The notes under the pieces are model-generated. The model saw only the letters and a list, made by a program, of their open reading frames with translations, was not told the origin of the DNA and made no database searches. 23,681 bases of DNA from Candidatus Thorarchaeota archaeon (lineage in GTDB: Archaea > Asgardarchaeota > Thorarchaeia > Thorarchaeales > Thorarchaeaceae), in assembly GCA_004524595.1 (NCBI GenBank), contig SDOA01000058.1, positions 1 through 23,681 of the forward strand. Direction: 5' to 3'. Numbering within the stretch: position 1 is the first letter of the stretch; the number at the start of each line of letters is the position of its first letter. Both the position numbers and the translations under genes were made by a program. Shown here piece after piece: positions 7,882 to 15,782 of the stretch.

Positions 7882-9111
7882 TCATTCACCATCTAATTCA
7901 TTATTAGAAAGTGCTTCAGGTTTTTTATCAGAACCCAAAGAATTGTCTTTTTGTTTTCCGTAATTACGCAATAAAGAATAGACCAACAACAATGCAATTA
8001 GGTTAAATGCCATATTGACAAAAGAAAGAGGTTGAACTCTAAAGAAGGTGTACTCAGCTAAAATACCTCCGATGAGAGGACCAATCCAGATTCCTGCATT
8101 TTGCGCCCCATACACTAGGGACATTGCTCTTCCACGTTCATCCTCATCGGATATCATAGCAGCTAGCGCTGATGTTGCAGTTGATGATAGGGGATATATT
8201 GGCAATGCCCACATGATTGTTGCTATTATTGGGTCGGTTACAATTCCAAAAAGCAGTGCAAAGATTGTATATGAGAAATATGCAATAATGAGAACTTTTA
8301 CTGGTCCCTTTTTATCAACAATTTTCCCAACATACCCGGTGATGATCAGAGCAATGAAAGTTGCTCCAGAATTAGCATATCCGACATATGCAGTTGTACC
8401 AAGAAGCTCATCGACGATCATGATGGCTAAAAACGCAGAGATGGTACTAATGCCAATTTGACTGGCTAACACAGCTCCAGTAAGCCTTGTCATTCCAGGT
8501 TTTCTAAGGATAGTTCGAATACTTCCTTTTTTGACTATTTGAAAAACGTTGAATGGAATATCACGGATCAGAAAGATAGTACTTGTAATTGCTGCTACTG
8601 AGAGAAGTGCGGCGATAATAAACAGAACCCTCATGCCAATAATGTCATAGAAGACCCCACTGAATAAGGCTCCTATGAACCAACCACCAGATTGTGCTGC
8701 AACAAAATAACCTAAACGTTCTCCCTTGTTTTTCACATTAGTGGTCAAATGGGCTTGCCCCATAGGTAGGGCAGCTGAATAGAACAATGCACCAATTGCT
8801 GCAACAATCAGATACTGAACGATATTCTCCACAAATGCATAAAACAAGAACATTGAGGCATACCCAGAAAATCCAATAATCATGAATATCTTTCTTTTAT
8901 GCCAACGGTCAGAAAGAGAACCCCAAAAATTAGTCATTACCATTACCACGATTGCAGGAAGAGCAAATGCTATGGACTGCTCAAGAAACGAAATTGCATT
9001 CAGCTCATGCTTCACAAAATAAGTAACGAATTGCCAAGTAATTGCTTGAGCTGTTGATTGAAGGGCATAGGCAAGATAAACTGATGCAATCGAGCGGTTG
9101 AGAAATGCCAT
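7882..9111 (-). CDS. Major facilitator superfamily transporter (drug/sugar efflux type)
   Basis: A secondary transporter of 409 residues with about 12 hydrophobic segments. Between TM2 and TM3 is the MFS motif A, GSLSDRWHKRK (64-74). A second, weaker version (GYVGKIVDKKG) lies in the second half, as expected from the internal duplication of the fold. The C-terminal ~25 residues are hydrophilic and charged. The substrate is not readable; multidrug or sugar-phosphate exporters are the closest general match. ATG at 9111 has GAGGT (complement of 9121-9125) 9 nt upstream. It is divergent from the acyltransferase at 9266 and shares its short control region. Confidence 0.88.
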   Translation of the reverse strand: MAFLNRSIASVYLAYALQSTAQAITWQFVTYFVKHELNAISFLEQSIAFALPAIVVMVMTNFWGSLSDRWHKRKIFMIIGFSGYASMFLFYAFVENIVQYLIVAAIGALFYSAALPMGQAHLTTNVKNKGERLGYFVAAQSGGWFIGALFSGVFYDIIGMRVLFIIAALLSVAAITSTIFLIRDIPFNVFQIVKKGSIRTILRKPGMTRLTGAVLASQIGISTISAFLAIMIVDELLGTTAYVGYANSGATFIALIITGYVGKIVDKKGPVKVLIIAYFSYTIFALLFGIVTDPIIATIMWALPIYPLSSTATSALAAMISDEDERGRAMSLVYGAQNAGIWIGPLIGGILAEYTFFRVQPLSFVNMAFNLIALLLVYSLLRNYGKQKDNSLGSDKKPEALSNNELDGE

Positions 9112-9265
9112 ATGGTGGAGACCTCTTCTATTGAAGCAAAGATTATTTTATTCTCCCTTAAGGATGTGACGGACTAGACTTTTTCTATTTCCCAAATCAG
9201 TCAGAACTTCAATATGTATGTCGGTTACTATATCTAGCTCCTTTACTATGTTATCAGGAGCCAAG

Positions 9266-10456
9266 ATGTCTGATGAAGAGGGGTTCACAGTACTTGGGAA
9301 CGCTGAATGTTCAGAACAGAATAACGAAGAGAAGAAGAAACCATACTATTTTCAATTAGATGTACTAAAAGCAATAGCAATCTCATTTGTCATCATGGAC
9401 CATAGCCTAACATGGGAAATCAAAGGAGTAATCGGGAGTCTCTTTTGGGAGAGACTGGCAATCCCATTTTTTCTCATTGTAATGGGATTTAACATGGGAT
9501 TATCTTTCAGATATCGTGAACTAAACAATTTAAGAGAACTATATGCTAGCCAGTATTTCTACCGCAAGGTAGTACGTTATGTTTTTCCCTTCCTTATTCT
9601 CTACATGACATCTATACTATTGGGTTTATACGTTGGATATCTTGATTCCAGCATCTACTTATTACTTGGGTATCTACCATTCTGGGGACCAGGAAATTGG
9701 TTCATCCCATTGCTCATTAGCTCAATACTGGTATTTCCTGTAATTTATTGGGCTTTCACTAAACAGCCAATTCTAACAATGATATTGTGCTTCTTCAGCG
9801 AGATAGCTCTGCAATTCATTATCTACATAGGGTTACCGTATCCACCTGATTCTGTCTTAGAAGGATTCATCGTTACAGCAATCAGAGTAAATGTATTGTT
9901 CTTTTTGCCAGCAATAGCAATAGGACTATGGCTCTCCAAAGGTCATGGACTATTCGAAAAGAGAAATAGGTTCATCGGTGTTTATGCCGCTATAAGCATC
10001 ATCTTCATGTTAGACTATTCAACTCACTTTTTGCAAAACATTTCAGGTGTAGTAGGAACAACTTTTACAGTGATAAATATCATCTTCATAGGGGACTATA
10101 CAATTCTCTTCTATGGATATGCTGCGCTTATTGTTCTTTTACTAATGAATGCAATCTCTGAGAAACCAGAGGGCGTTTCGCAACACTTTATCCAGAGGGT
10201 CGGTCAAGCATCCTATCATATCTTTCTCATTCAGATCTTGTGGATGTCCATTGTGTATTGGAATACTTCTCCTGATGCAATCTATTATCGTGAGATTCCT
10301 GAGTTTGCTGCTATCTACGGATGGACAACTCCAATTCTTTACATTCCATTTTACCTCATTAATCTTACAATAAGTTTAGTGGGAGGACTTGTTTGGCACG
10401 AAGCAGAAAAACGGATTACAACAAAACGTAATTATGGTACTATCATCTCTAATTGA
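9266..10456 (+). CDS. Acyltransferase family 3 membrane protein (OafA/YrhL-like)
   Basis: An integral-membrane O-acyltransferase-type protein that would transfer an acyl group to a carbohydrate, lipid or secreted molecule. The signature N-terminal segment is present: QLDVLKAIAISFVIMDHSL (30-48), with the conserved histidine H46 after TM1. About ten hydrophobic segments follow. The start is moved to ATG 9266 (396 aa) because AGGAG at 9256-9260 sits 5 nt before it; an upstream in-frame ATG at 9218 lacks a ribosome-binding site. It lies 128 nt before an orphan oligopeptide-type ATPase gene. A second acyltransferase/ATPase pair occurs at 12970-15505. Substrate unknown. Confidence 0.85.
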   Translation: MSDEEGFTVLGNAECSEQNNEEKKKPYYFQLDVLKAIAISFVIMDHSLTWEIKGVIGSLFWERLAIPFFLIVMGFNMGLSFRYRELNNLRELYASQYFYRKVVRYVFPFLILYMTSILLGLYVGYLDSSIYLLLGYLPFWGPGNWFIPLLISSILVFPVIYWAFTKQPILTMILCFFSEIALQFIIYIGLPYPPDSVLEGFIVTAIRVNVLFFLPAIAIGLWLSKGHGLFEKRNRFIGVYAAISIIFMLDYSTHFLQNISGVVGTTFTVINIIFIGDYTILFYGYAALIVLLLMNAISEKPEGVSQHFIQRVGQASYHIFLIQILWMSIVYWNTSPDAIYYREIPEFAAIYGWTTPILYIPFYLINLTISLVGGLVWHEAEKRITTKRNYGTIISN

Positions 10457-10479
10457 GAAGACCATAATTTTTCTTGGCC

Positions 10480-10487
10480 TTTTTTTT
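10480..10487 (+). terminator. T-run terminator after the first acyltransferase
   Basis: Eight consecutive T follow the stop codon by 23 nt, preceded by another T-rich stretch (10468-10472). Archaeal RNA polymerase often stops at such T-runs without a hairpin. Only a weak CCA/TGG pairing precedes it. Confidence 0.4.
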
Positions 10488-10584
10488 CTCTACGGAATAG
10501 ATTTGCTGAACATGATATGATTGAGTTTCTAATGAACACTGCGTTAGCCACAGAATATTTCAAGGATATTATCATTGAAAATGT

Positions 10585-11712
10585 ATGGCTACTGAAGAAA
10601 AAGGACTCACATTGAAGGTTGATGGGCTCAAAGCATTCTACACTTCAAAGAAGGGGCTTGTACGGGCAGTCAATAATATATCTTTTAAGATCAGAGAGGG
10701 TGAGTCGGTTGGTTTGTTTGGAGAATCAGGGGCAGGTAAAACATCTGTAGCATTAGCAATTTTGGGACTTTTTGATAACATCTCAAGATACTATGCCTCT
10801 ACCTCTGCAGATGAAGAAAATAAACAGCTTTGGATGCTACGAGATGAAGCAAAAAAGAAAGGGCTCACTTCTGATGAGATGGAGACAGAACTTCCAGGTG
10901 TTGAGGGACATATTTGGTTCGAAGGTAAGGATCTTTTAGCACTTGAAGAAAAAGAATACAGACGGATACGTGGAAGTAGGATTACTTATGTTCCACAAGG
11001 CACAACTAAATCACTGAATCCTTATTCAAATATCCAGGAACAAACTGCAGAAGCAATTGAAGCTCATGATTATGATAATGAACTAAAAGAATGGCAGGTC
11101 ATGAAAAGAGTTCTTCAGAGTCTTGATCTTGTCGAGCTCGGAGATGTGGACATTCGGAAAGACATGAAACCCACCCAGTTCAGTATGGGCGAGGACCAAA
11201 GAGTGTTGATTGCAATGGCGTTAGCACCAAATCCATCACTAATAATTGCTGATGAACCAACCACTGCAGTAGATATGGCAATTCAACTTCGCATTATAGA
11301 GTCTCTCCAAATTATCCGAGAGCAAACAAATCTCTCACTTCTAATAATAAGCAATAATCAAGGAACGATAGCTCAAACTTGCGATAAAGTGGCTGTGATG
11401 ACTGCTGGCAAGATTGTGGAATTTGGTACCACTCAGACTATCATGAATTCTCCTGGTCATCCATTCACAAGAGCGTTTATCATGAGCAATCCAACAATGG
11501 AAATAATCCGAAAGATGAAAGAGAGAGGTTCGAGAATTCGAGGAATCCCCGGTAACCCACCGGATCTGACACAACCACTAACTAACTGTCCATTCAATAC
11601 ACGCTGTGATCACGCTATTGAGTTATGCAGAGAGAAGATTCCAGACTATAGAGAGGTAGAAGATGGACATTGGGTCATGTGTCACAGGTATGAAGAACTA
11701 CCTGAATGGTAG
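10585..11712 (+). CDS. Orphan oligopeptide-type ABC ATPase with degenerate catalytic motifs
   Basis: It resembles DppD/OppD ATPases but has no permease gene nearby. Walker A GESGAGKT (46-53), Q-loop Q138 and Walker B LIIADE (219-224) are present. The signature motif is FSMGE (199-203) instead of FSGGx, and the H-loop reads ISNNQ, with N257 where histidine is expected. An insert of about 35 residues lies between Walker A and the Q-loop (85 residues from the Walker A end to Q, versus 49 and 44 in the DppD and DppF of this window). The four C-terminal cysteines (335, 341, 348, 366) keep the iron-sulfur spacing. ATG 10585 lacks a good ribosome-binding site, so the message may be nearly leaderless. 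It is clearly paralogous to the ATPase at 14420 (shared SKKGLVRAV and GESGxGKTS). Confidence 0.88.
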   Translation: MATEEKGLTLKVDGLKAFYTSKKGLVRAVNNISFKIREGESVGLFGESGAGKTSVALAILGLFDNISRYYASTSADEENKQLWMLRDEAKKKGLTSDEMETELPGVEGHIWFEGKDLLALEEKEYRRIRGSRITYVPQGTTKSLNPYSNIQEQTAEAIEAHDYDNELKEWQVMKRVLQSLDLVELGDVDIRKDMKPTQFSMGEDQRVLIAMALAPNPSLIIADEPTTAVDMAIQLRIIESLQIIREQTNLSLLIISNNQGTIAQTCDKVAVMTAGKIVEFGTTQTIMNSPGHPFTRAFIMSNPTMEIIRKMKERGSRIRGIPGNPPDLTQPLTNCPFNTRCDHAIELCREKIPDYREVEDGHWVMCHRYEELPEW

Positions 11713-11720
11713 ACTCATCC

Positions 11721-12908
11721 TTAAGACTTCGGAATTTTCTTCTCTAACTTCACAAGCTCATACGCTCGATTTCCTAACCCCATCTTTTCTGCATGTGCAA
11801 ACTGAAGTTCAGCAAAATCGAGCAATTCACCTGTTTTTGGATCTTTCTGTTGGTGAGCTACTGCAAACATACAATCCCCTTCATGAACCTCTCTTGCCTC
11901 AGATTGAGGATTGGGAGTTGCTTTATTGATTGCATCGAGTGTAGCTTGGTCGACCGCTAGTGGGTCGCGAGACCCAAAGATACCGATATCATGAACTAAT
12001 AATGGAGCACCAACATTCCAACAATCACATTTGTCTGAAATATCAATAGCTAGATTAAAGTAGTAAAAACGGTCTCTTCCGACAGTGTCAATGACACCAA
12101 GTGCATTCTCCACGAATCTAATTGCTTGATCCTTAGGAGTTCTCCAACCAACTGTGATTGCCTTTGCTTTTGCGTCATTGGTACAAACGCTTCTGCAATG
12201 ACCACAGGAGATACAGGCTTTTTCATCGATTGCAGCTTTTTCATCCATGGTGATGCAACGTACCGGACAGACTTTCAGACATAATGAACACTCAGGTCCA
12301 AGACATTTTTCAGGATCAATCTTCACTTTTCCATCAAAATGCATTGCTGCTTTACCACTCTTTCCAACGAGACCAATACCAAGATTCTTAATAGTTCCGC
12401 CAAGACCGCTTAACCCGTGTCCTTTTGCATGAGTTAGAACGATCACAATATCTGCATCAAGTGTTGCAGCCGCAACATCGACAACCTTGAGATATTTTCC
12501 ATTCACTTTTGCACGATACACATCAGTTCCCCAATATCCATCAGCCATGATTATGGGAGCATCAAGACTTGCTTCAGTGAATCCGTTCAATGCCGCCATG
12601 CTTAGATATTCTGGAGCTGTTGTACGACCACCATATGTACCGCCAGAACCATAGCCTAGACCGCAGGACTCTGCAACAAATGGATGACCACCTGCCTTCT
12701 TTACCAGGTCTACAACAGCCCGAACATATGCAGGTCTAATATAATTGGTATTTCCCCAGGCTCCAAAATGCGTCTTTATCATGACCTTGTGTCCATTCTT
12801 AATAGCTTTCTTAAGACCGAGTTCATTAAAGATATGCTCGATTTTATCAAGCATGTTATAGTCAGAACGAGCTTGACGGTCTGAGAACAAAACCTTTGAT
12901 TTCAACAT
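11721..12908 (-). CDS. DUF362 domain protein with a 2x[4Fe-4S] ferredoxin insert
   Basis: A probable cytoplasmic iron-sulfur redox protein. The DUF362 domain spans about residues 40-195 (KTHFGAWGN ... LTHAKGHGLSGLGGTIKNLG) and resumes after ~280 (HDIGIFGSRDPLAVDQATLDAIN). A two-cluster ferredoxin segment is inserted: C202, C207, C210, C214 followed by P, then C232, C235, C238, C242. DUF362 proteins are widespread in archaea and anaerobes, and their reaction is not established. ATG 12908 has GAGGT (complement of 12916-12920) 7 nt upstream. The gene is convergent with the orphan ATPase, 8 nt away, and 61 nt downstream of the second acyltransferase on the same strand, so those two may be co-transcribed... 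in the order acyltransferase then DUF362 on the minus strand. Confidence 0.9.
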   Translation of the reverse strand: MLKSKVLFSDRQARSDYNMLDKIEHIFNELGLKKAIKNGHKVMIKTHFGAWGNTNYIRPAYVRAVVDLVKKAGGHPFVAESCGLGYGSGGTYGGRTTAPEYLSMAALNGFTEASLDAPIIMADGYWGTDVYRAKVNGKYLKVVDVAAATLDADIVIVLTHAKGHGLSGLGGTIKNLGIGLVGKSGKAAMHFDGKVKIDPEKCLGPECSLCLKVCPVRCITMDEKAAIDEKACISCGHCRSVCTNDAKAKAITVGWRTPKDQAIRFVENALGVIDTVGRDRFYYFNLAIDISDKCDCWNVGAPLLVHDIGIFGSRDPLAVDQATLDAINKATPNPQSEAREVHEGDCMFAVAHQQKDPKTGELLDFAELQFAHAEKMGLGNRAYELVKLEKKIPKS

Positions 12909-12969
12909 GTATCTAACCTCTATATGTCAATATAATTCTACTAAATAATAATTGGGAACTAGGAAAATC

Positions 12970-14139
12970 TTACGCATTAGTCAAAGCTTCTTCGGACATG
13001 GATATTTTTTCATCAATAGACACTGGCACAACAATAGGAATATCTAGTACAGGTTGTAGTGATTCTTCTGGTTGTGGAGGTGTCGGCTTAGATTCAATAA
13101 TTCCCCAACCACAGAAGATGAATTTTAGATATCTAGATCTATTGATTATTTTGGCTGAGATTATCCAGGACAGTAAGATAGAAGTTGAAATATTGACAAT
13201 AAAGAGAGGAGCACCAGGGTATATTGTCACATATTGCCAGATAGATAGGCCACCCAGAAATACTATGTTAATTTGAATAATCATTGGATGGACCTCGTAG
13301 ATCTCTTGGCTGTACTTGTTGAACTTCAAAGCAATTGAAGATGCCTTTTCACTCAGCTTCGTTGCATGATATGAAAACACATTAAGAAAGTAAGTCCCCA
13401 ACAAACCTGTGATTATATAGATATAGACAGAGTTGCCGTAGGTACTAGCGCCTATGTTAACAAAACCATTTATCGAAGTTAAAACCAGAAATAAAACAAT
13501 AGAGATTGGAATCATTAATCCATCAGGCAGAGGACTGGTTGTCCATTTTGCCATTTGGTGACGTCGACGAATCTCATTTCCAATCATCATAAATGATAAT
13601 GCAATGAAACCAGCATCGACACCCCATGGAATAAGATCCACTCCTAACAATGTTTTGAAAGATACACCAATCGCTGGAGTAATACCAATGAGGAAAAATC
13701 GAAATAGTGTGTGACGATTGTGAAGGTATCTATCGACCAATGAGAAGAGAACGATTGCAAGGAACATCGTTCGAAGGAACCATAGATGAGTGACACGGTC
13801 AGGTGGGCCATTTCCGTAAAAGGACCAATAAACAAAGTCCATTGGTGTTAGCCCAAAATCAACAAATGGGTAACAAAGAGTGTAGATTGCCACCATTGCG
13901 ATGGTAAGGAGAACATATGGAATCATCAATGATCTTAATCGAGTATATAGATAGGATTTGATTTCCTGACGATGTTTGTCGTTATTATGTGTAACACCGT
14001 ATAAAATGAAAAATGCAGGTAGAACGAATCCGGTCAATATACCAGAGAAATAGTCACGTGGTGTTGAGTGCACAACAATTACGAGTATCAATGCTATTGT
14101 CTTTGAGAGGGATATCCATGTAACTCGGTTTTCAGACAT
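12970..14139 (-). CDS. Acyltransferase family 3 membrane protein, second copy
   Basis: A second membrane acyltransferase of the OafA/fucose-4-O-acetylase-like group. It opens with SLSKTIALILVIVVHS (10-25), in which H24 corresponds to the conserved histidine. About ten hydrophobic segments follow, then a proline/glutamate-rich hydrophilic C-terminus (around PTPPQPEESLQP). ATG 14139 (389 aa) is preferred because GAGGT (complement of 14147-14151) is 7 nt upstream; an in-frame ATG at 14160 would place that ribosome-binding site inside the gene. Sequence similarity to the acyltransferase at 9266 is only at family level, so this is not a recent duplicate. It is divergent from the intact orphan ATPase at 14420. 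Substrate unknown. Confidence 0.82.
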   Translation of the reverse strand: MSENRVTWISLSKTIALILVIVVHSTPRDYFSGILTGFVLPAFFILYGVTHNNDKHRQEIKSYLYTRLRSLMIPYVLLTIAMVAIYTLCYPFVDFGLTPMDFVYWSFYGNGPPDRVTHLWFLRTMFLAIVLFSLVDRYLHNRHTLFRFFLIGITPAIGVSFKTLLGVDLIPWGVDAGFIALSFMMIGNEIRRRHQMAKWTTSPLPDGLMIPISIVLFLVLTSINGFVNIGASTYGNSVYIYIITGLLGTYFLNVFSYHATKLSEKASSIALKFNKYSQEIYEVHPMIIQINIVFLGGLSIWQYVTIYPGAPLFIVNISTSILLSWIISAKIINRSRYLKFIFCGWGIIESKPTPPQPEESLQPVLDIPIVVPVSIDEKISMSEEALTNA

Positions 14140-14419
14140 AATGTATACCTCGATGGTCATTTATTACCAGCATCCATATCGAGGACTATGTTTAGAATTA
14201 TCTTGTTGAATTTAGACTTTTCAATTCACTCCGATGGAGCAGGCTTTACATTCAGGGGTTTTGAAAAACACCTACGTATAAGACTTCGTATTTTGCAAAA
14301 GTTGTTTTTATCTTTCATTCTTGTAATAAAATTATAGACTTCATTGGTCAAGATTCCAGAGTAGTGCTCTTTTAATACGTTTTATTAGCCCAATTTTTCA
14401 TCAGTGAATTGATGTAAGA
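14140..14419. other. Divergent intergenic region, 280 nt
   Basis: This contains the control regions of the acyltransferase (minus) and the ATPase (plus). AT-rich boxes such as TTTTAATAC near 14371 could be the ATPase promoter. A small imperfect hairpin (GGGGTTTT with AAAACACC, about 14255-14273) has no obvious role. A 49-codon reading frame at 14188-14337 (plus) has a GAGG 3 nt before its ATG but no recognisable features and is not called. Confidence 0.4.
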
Positions 14420-15505
14420 ATGTCAAGAGGAGAACCAATCCTTATCATCGAAAATCTCAAAGCATATTATCCTTCAAAGAAAGGACTTGTCCGTGCTGTA
14501 GATGATGTTTCACTACTTGTACGCACAGGCGAATGTGTTGGAATATTAGGAGAGAGCGGTTCAGGAAAGACAAGTTTAGCATTGGCTACCTTAGGACTCT
14601 TTGAAAGAATAGCAAAATTTTCAGCAGGAGCATCTAGTGACCCAGAAATTATGAGAGCATTTAGTAAAGGAATCAAAGGAGAAATCGAAAGACCTGGAGT
14701 TCAGGGTAGTGTAGTTTTTCGAGGTAAGCAACTGATTGGACTATCTCAAGAAGAGTTTGTAAAAATTCGTGGTAGAGAGATAAGCCTTATACCTCAAGGT
14801 CTGGGGCATGCCTTGAATCCACAACATAGTATTGGCCACCAGACTGCAGAACCGATTGAAATTCATGATGAACAAGTACGACTTATTGAACTAAAGAGAA
14901 AAGTCCTAGAGTATCTTGGTCTTGTCCAACTTGCAGATGCAGGATTAAGGTTCGTACTTGACCCAGGTAGTTTTAGCGGGGGGGAGAGTCAACGAATTCT
15001 AATCGCGATGGCTTTGATTGCTGGACCATATCTCGTCATCGCAGATGAACCAACAAGCGCACTTGATGTTACCATGCAACGACAAATCCTGAATCTACTT
15101 GCCATGATAAAGGAAGAGTTCGGTGTCTCAATTCTGATTATCAGTCATGATGCAGGTGTTATCGCAGAACTAGCCGATAGAGTAGCAGTAATGTATTGCG
15201 GAAAAATACTTGAGTCAGGATCAGCCACACAGATGTTTCACGAACCCAGGCACCCCTATACTATGGGTCTCATGACATCATTTCCCACAATTGCTATGAT
15301 GCAGATGCGTGCTGGAAAAAGACCAAAACTAAGAGGGATTCCTGGAGATCCCCCCGACTTAGCAGATGTTCCATCTGGCTGTCCATTTCATCCACGTTGC
15401 CAATATGCCAAAGACGTCTGTAGAGAAGTGGTTCCATCAAATGAGGAAATTGAGCCGGATCACTGGATTAGATGTCATCTATGGAAAGAGATAACAAATG
15501 AATAA
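14420..15505 (+). CDS. Orphan oligopeptide-type ABC ATPase, catalytically intact
   Basis: A DppD-like ATPase of 361 residues with all motifs: Walker A GESGSGKT (44-51), Q126, signature FSGGE (185-189), Walker B LVIADE (205-210) and H-loop H243 in ISHDA. The C-terminal cysteines C321, C327, C334 and C352 have the C-x5-C-x6-C-x17-C spacing of the iron-sulfur-binding Dpp/Opp tail. An insert of about 25-30 residues after Walker A (75 residues to the Q-loop) is shared with the paralogue at 10585. No permease or binding protein is adjacent. It could pair with the degenerate paralogue to energise permeases encoded elsewhere. There is no convincing ribosome-binding site before ATG 14420. A hairpin follows the stop. 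Confidence 0.9.
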   Translation: MSRGEPILIIENLKAYYPSKKGLVRAVDDVSLLVRTGECVGILGESGSGKTSLALATLGLFERIAKFSAGASSDPEIMRAFSKGIKGEIERPGVQGSVVFRGKQLIGLSQEEFVKIRGREISLIPQGLGHALNPQHSIGHQTAEPIEIHDEQVRLIELKRKVLEYLGLVQLADAGLRFVLDPGSFSGGESQRILIAMALIAGPYLVIADEPTSALDVTMQRQILNLLAMIKEEFGVSILIISHDAGVIAELADRVAVMYCGKILESGSATQMFHEPRHPYTMGLMTSFPTIAMMQMRAGKRPKLRGIPGDPPDLADVPSGCPFHPRCQYAKDVCREVVPSNEEIEPDHWIRCHLWKEITNE

Positions 15506-15508
15506 TGA

Positions 15509-15530
15509 GTGGGCACCATAAGATGCCCAC
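15509..15530 (+). terminator. Hairpin after the second orphan ATPase
   Basis: GTGGGCA (15509-15515) pairs perfectly with TGCCCAC (15524-15530) over an 8-nt loop, 4 nt after the stop codon. The following sequence is only mildly T-rich. Confidence 0.5.
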
Positions 15531-15757
15531 GTGAGTTTCTTGTATAGAGTCTAAGATTGGATGTATCCAAAGTTGGATGATTCGAATTCAGACATAACTA
15601 GATACACACATCAGTTGCGATTCATTCTCTCCCGACTTGATGTAAAATATTGTATCTTACTGATATATACGTCTTGCCTAAAATAGCTTTTTTAAAAAAG
15701 GAACTAAATAATAATGGACTAAGATTCAAATCGATATCTAAATTAAAAAATGAAATA

Positions 15758-15780
15758 GAGAGGGGATTTGCCCCACTCTC
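15758..15780 (-). terminator. Terminator of the first transcarbamylase gene
   Basis: GAGAGGGG (15758-15765) pairs with CCCC-AC-TCTC (15771-15780, two-base bulge). On the minus strand it is followed by T-rich sequence (complement of about 15740-15756, including six T). It lies directly after the stop codon. The rest of the gap 15531-15757 shows only AT-rich sequence with no gene. Confidence 0.55.
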
Positions 15781-15782
15781 GT

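Noticed and set aside
8048..8461. 137-codon plus-strand frame inside the MFS gene
   Set aside because: It is a mirror of the transporter's coding strand with no independent start signal or domain.
14255..14273. Imperfect hairpin GGGGTTTT/AAAACACC in the divergent gap
   Set aside because: It is short, contains a mismatch, has no T-run and is not placed as a terminator for either neighbour.
14188..14337. 49-codon plus-strand reading frame with ATG and a GAGG just upstream
   Set aside because: The spacing to the GAGG is only 3 nt, no motif or known domain is visible, and it lies in a divergent promoter region. Conservation data would be needed to call it.
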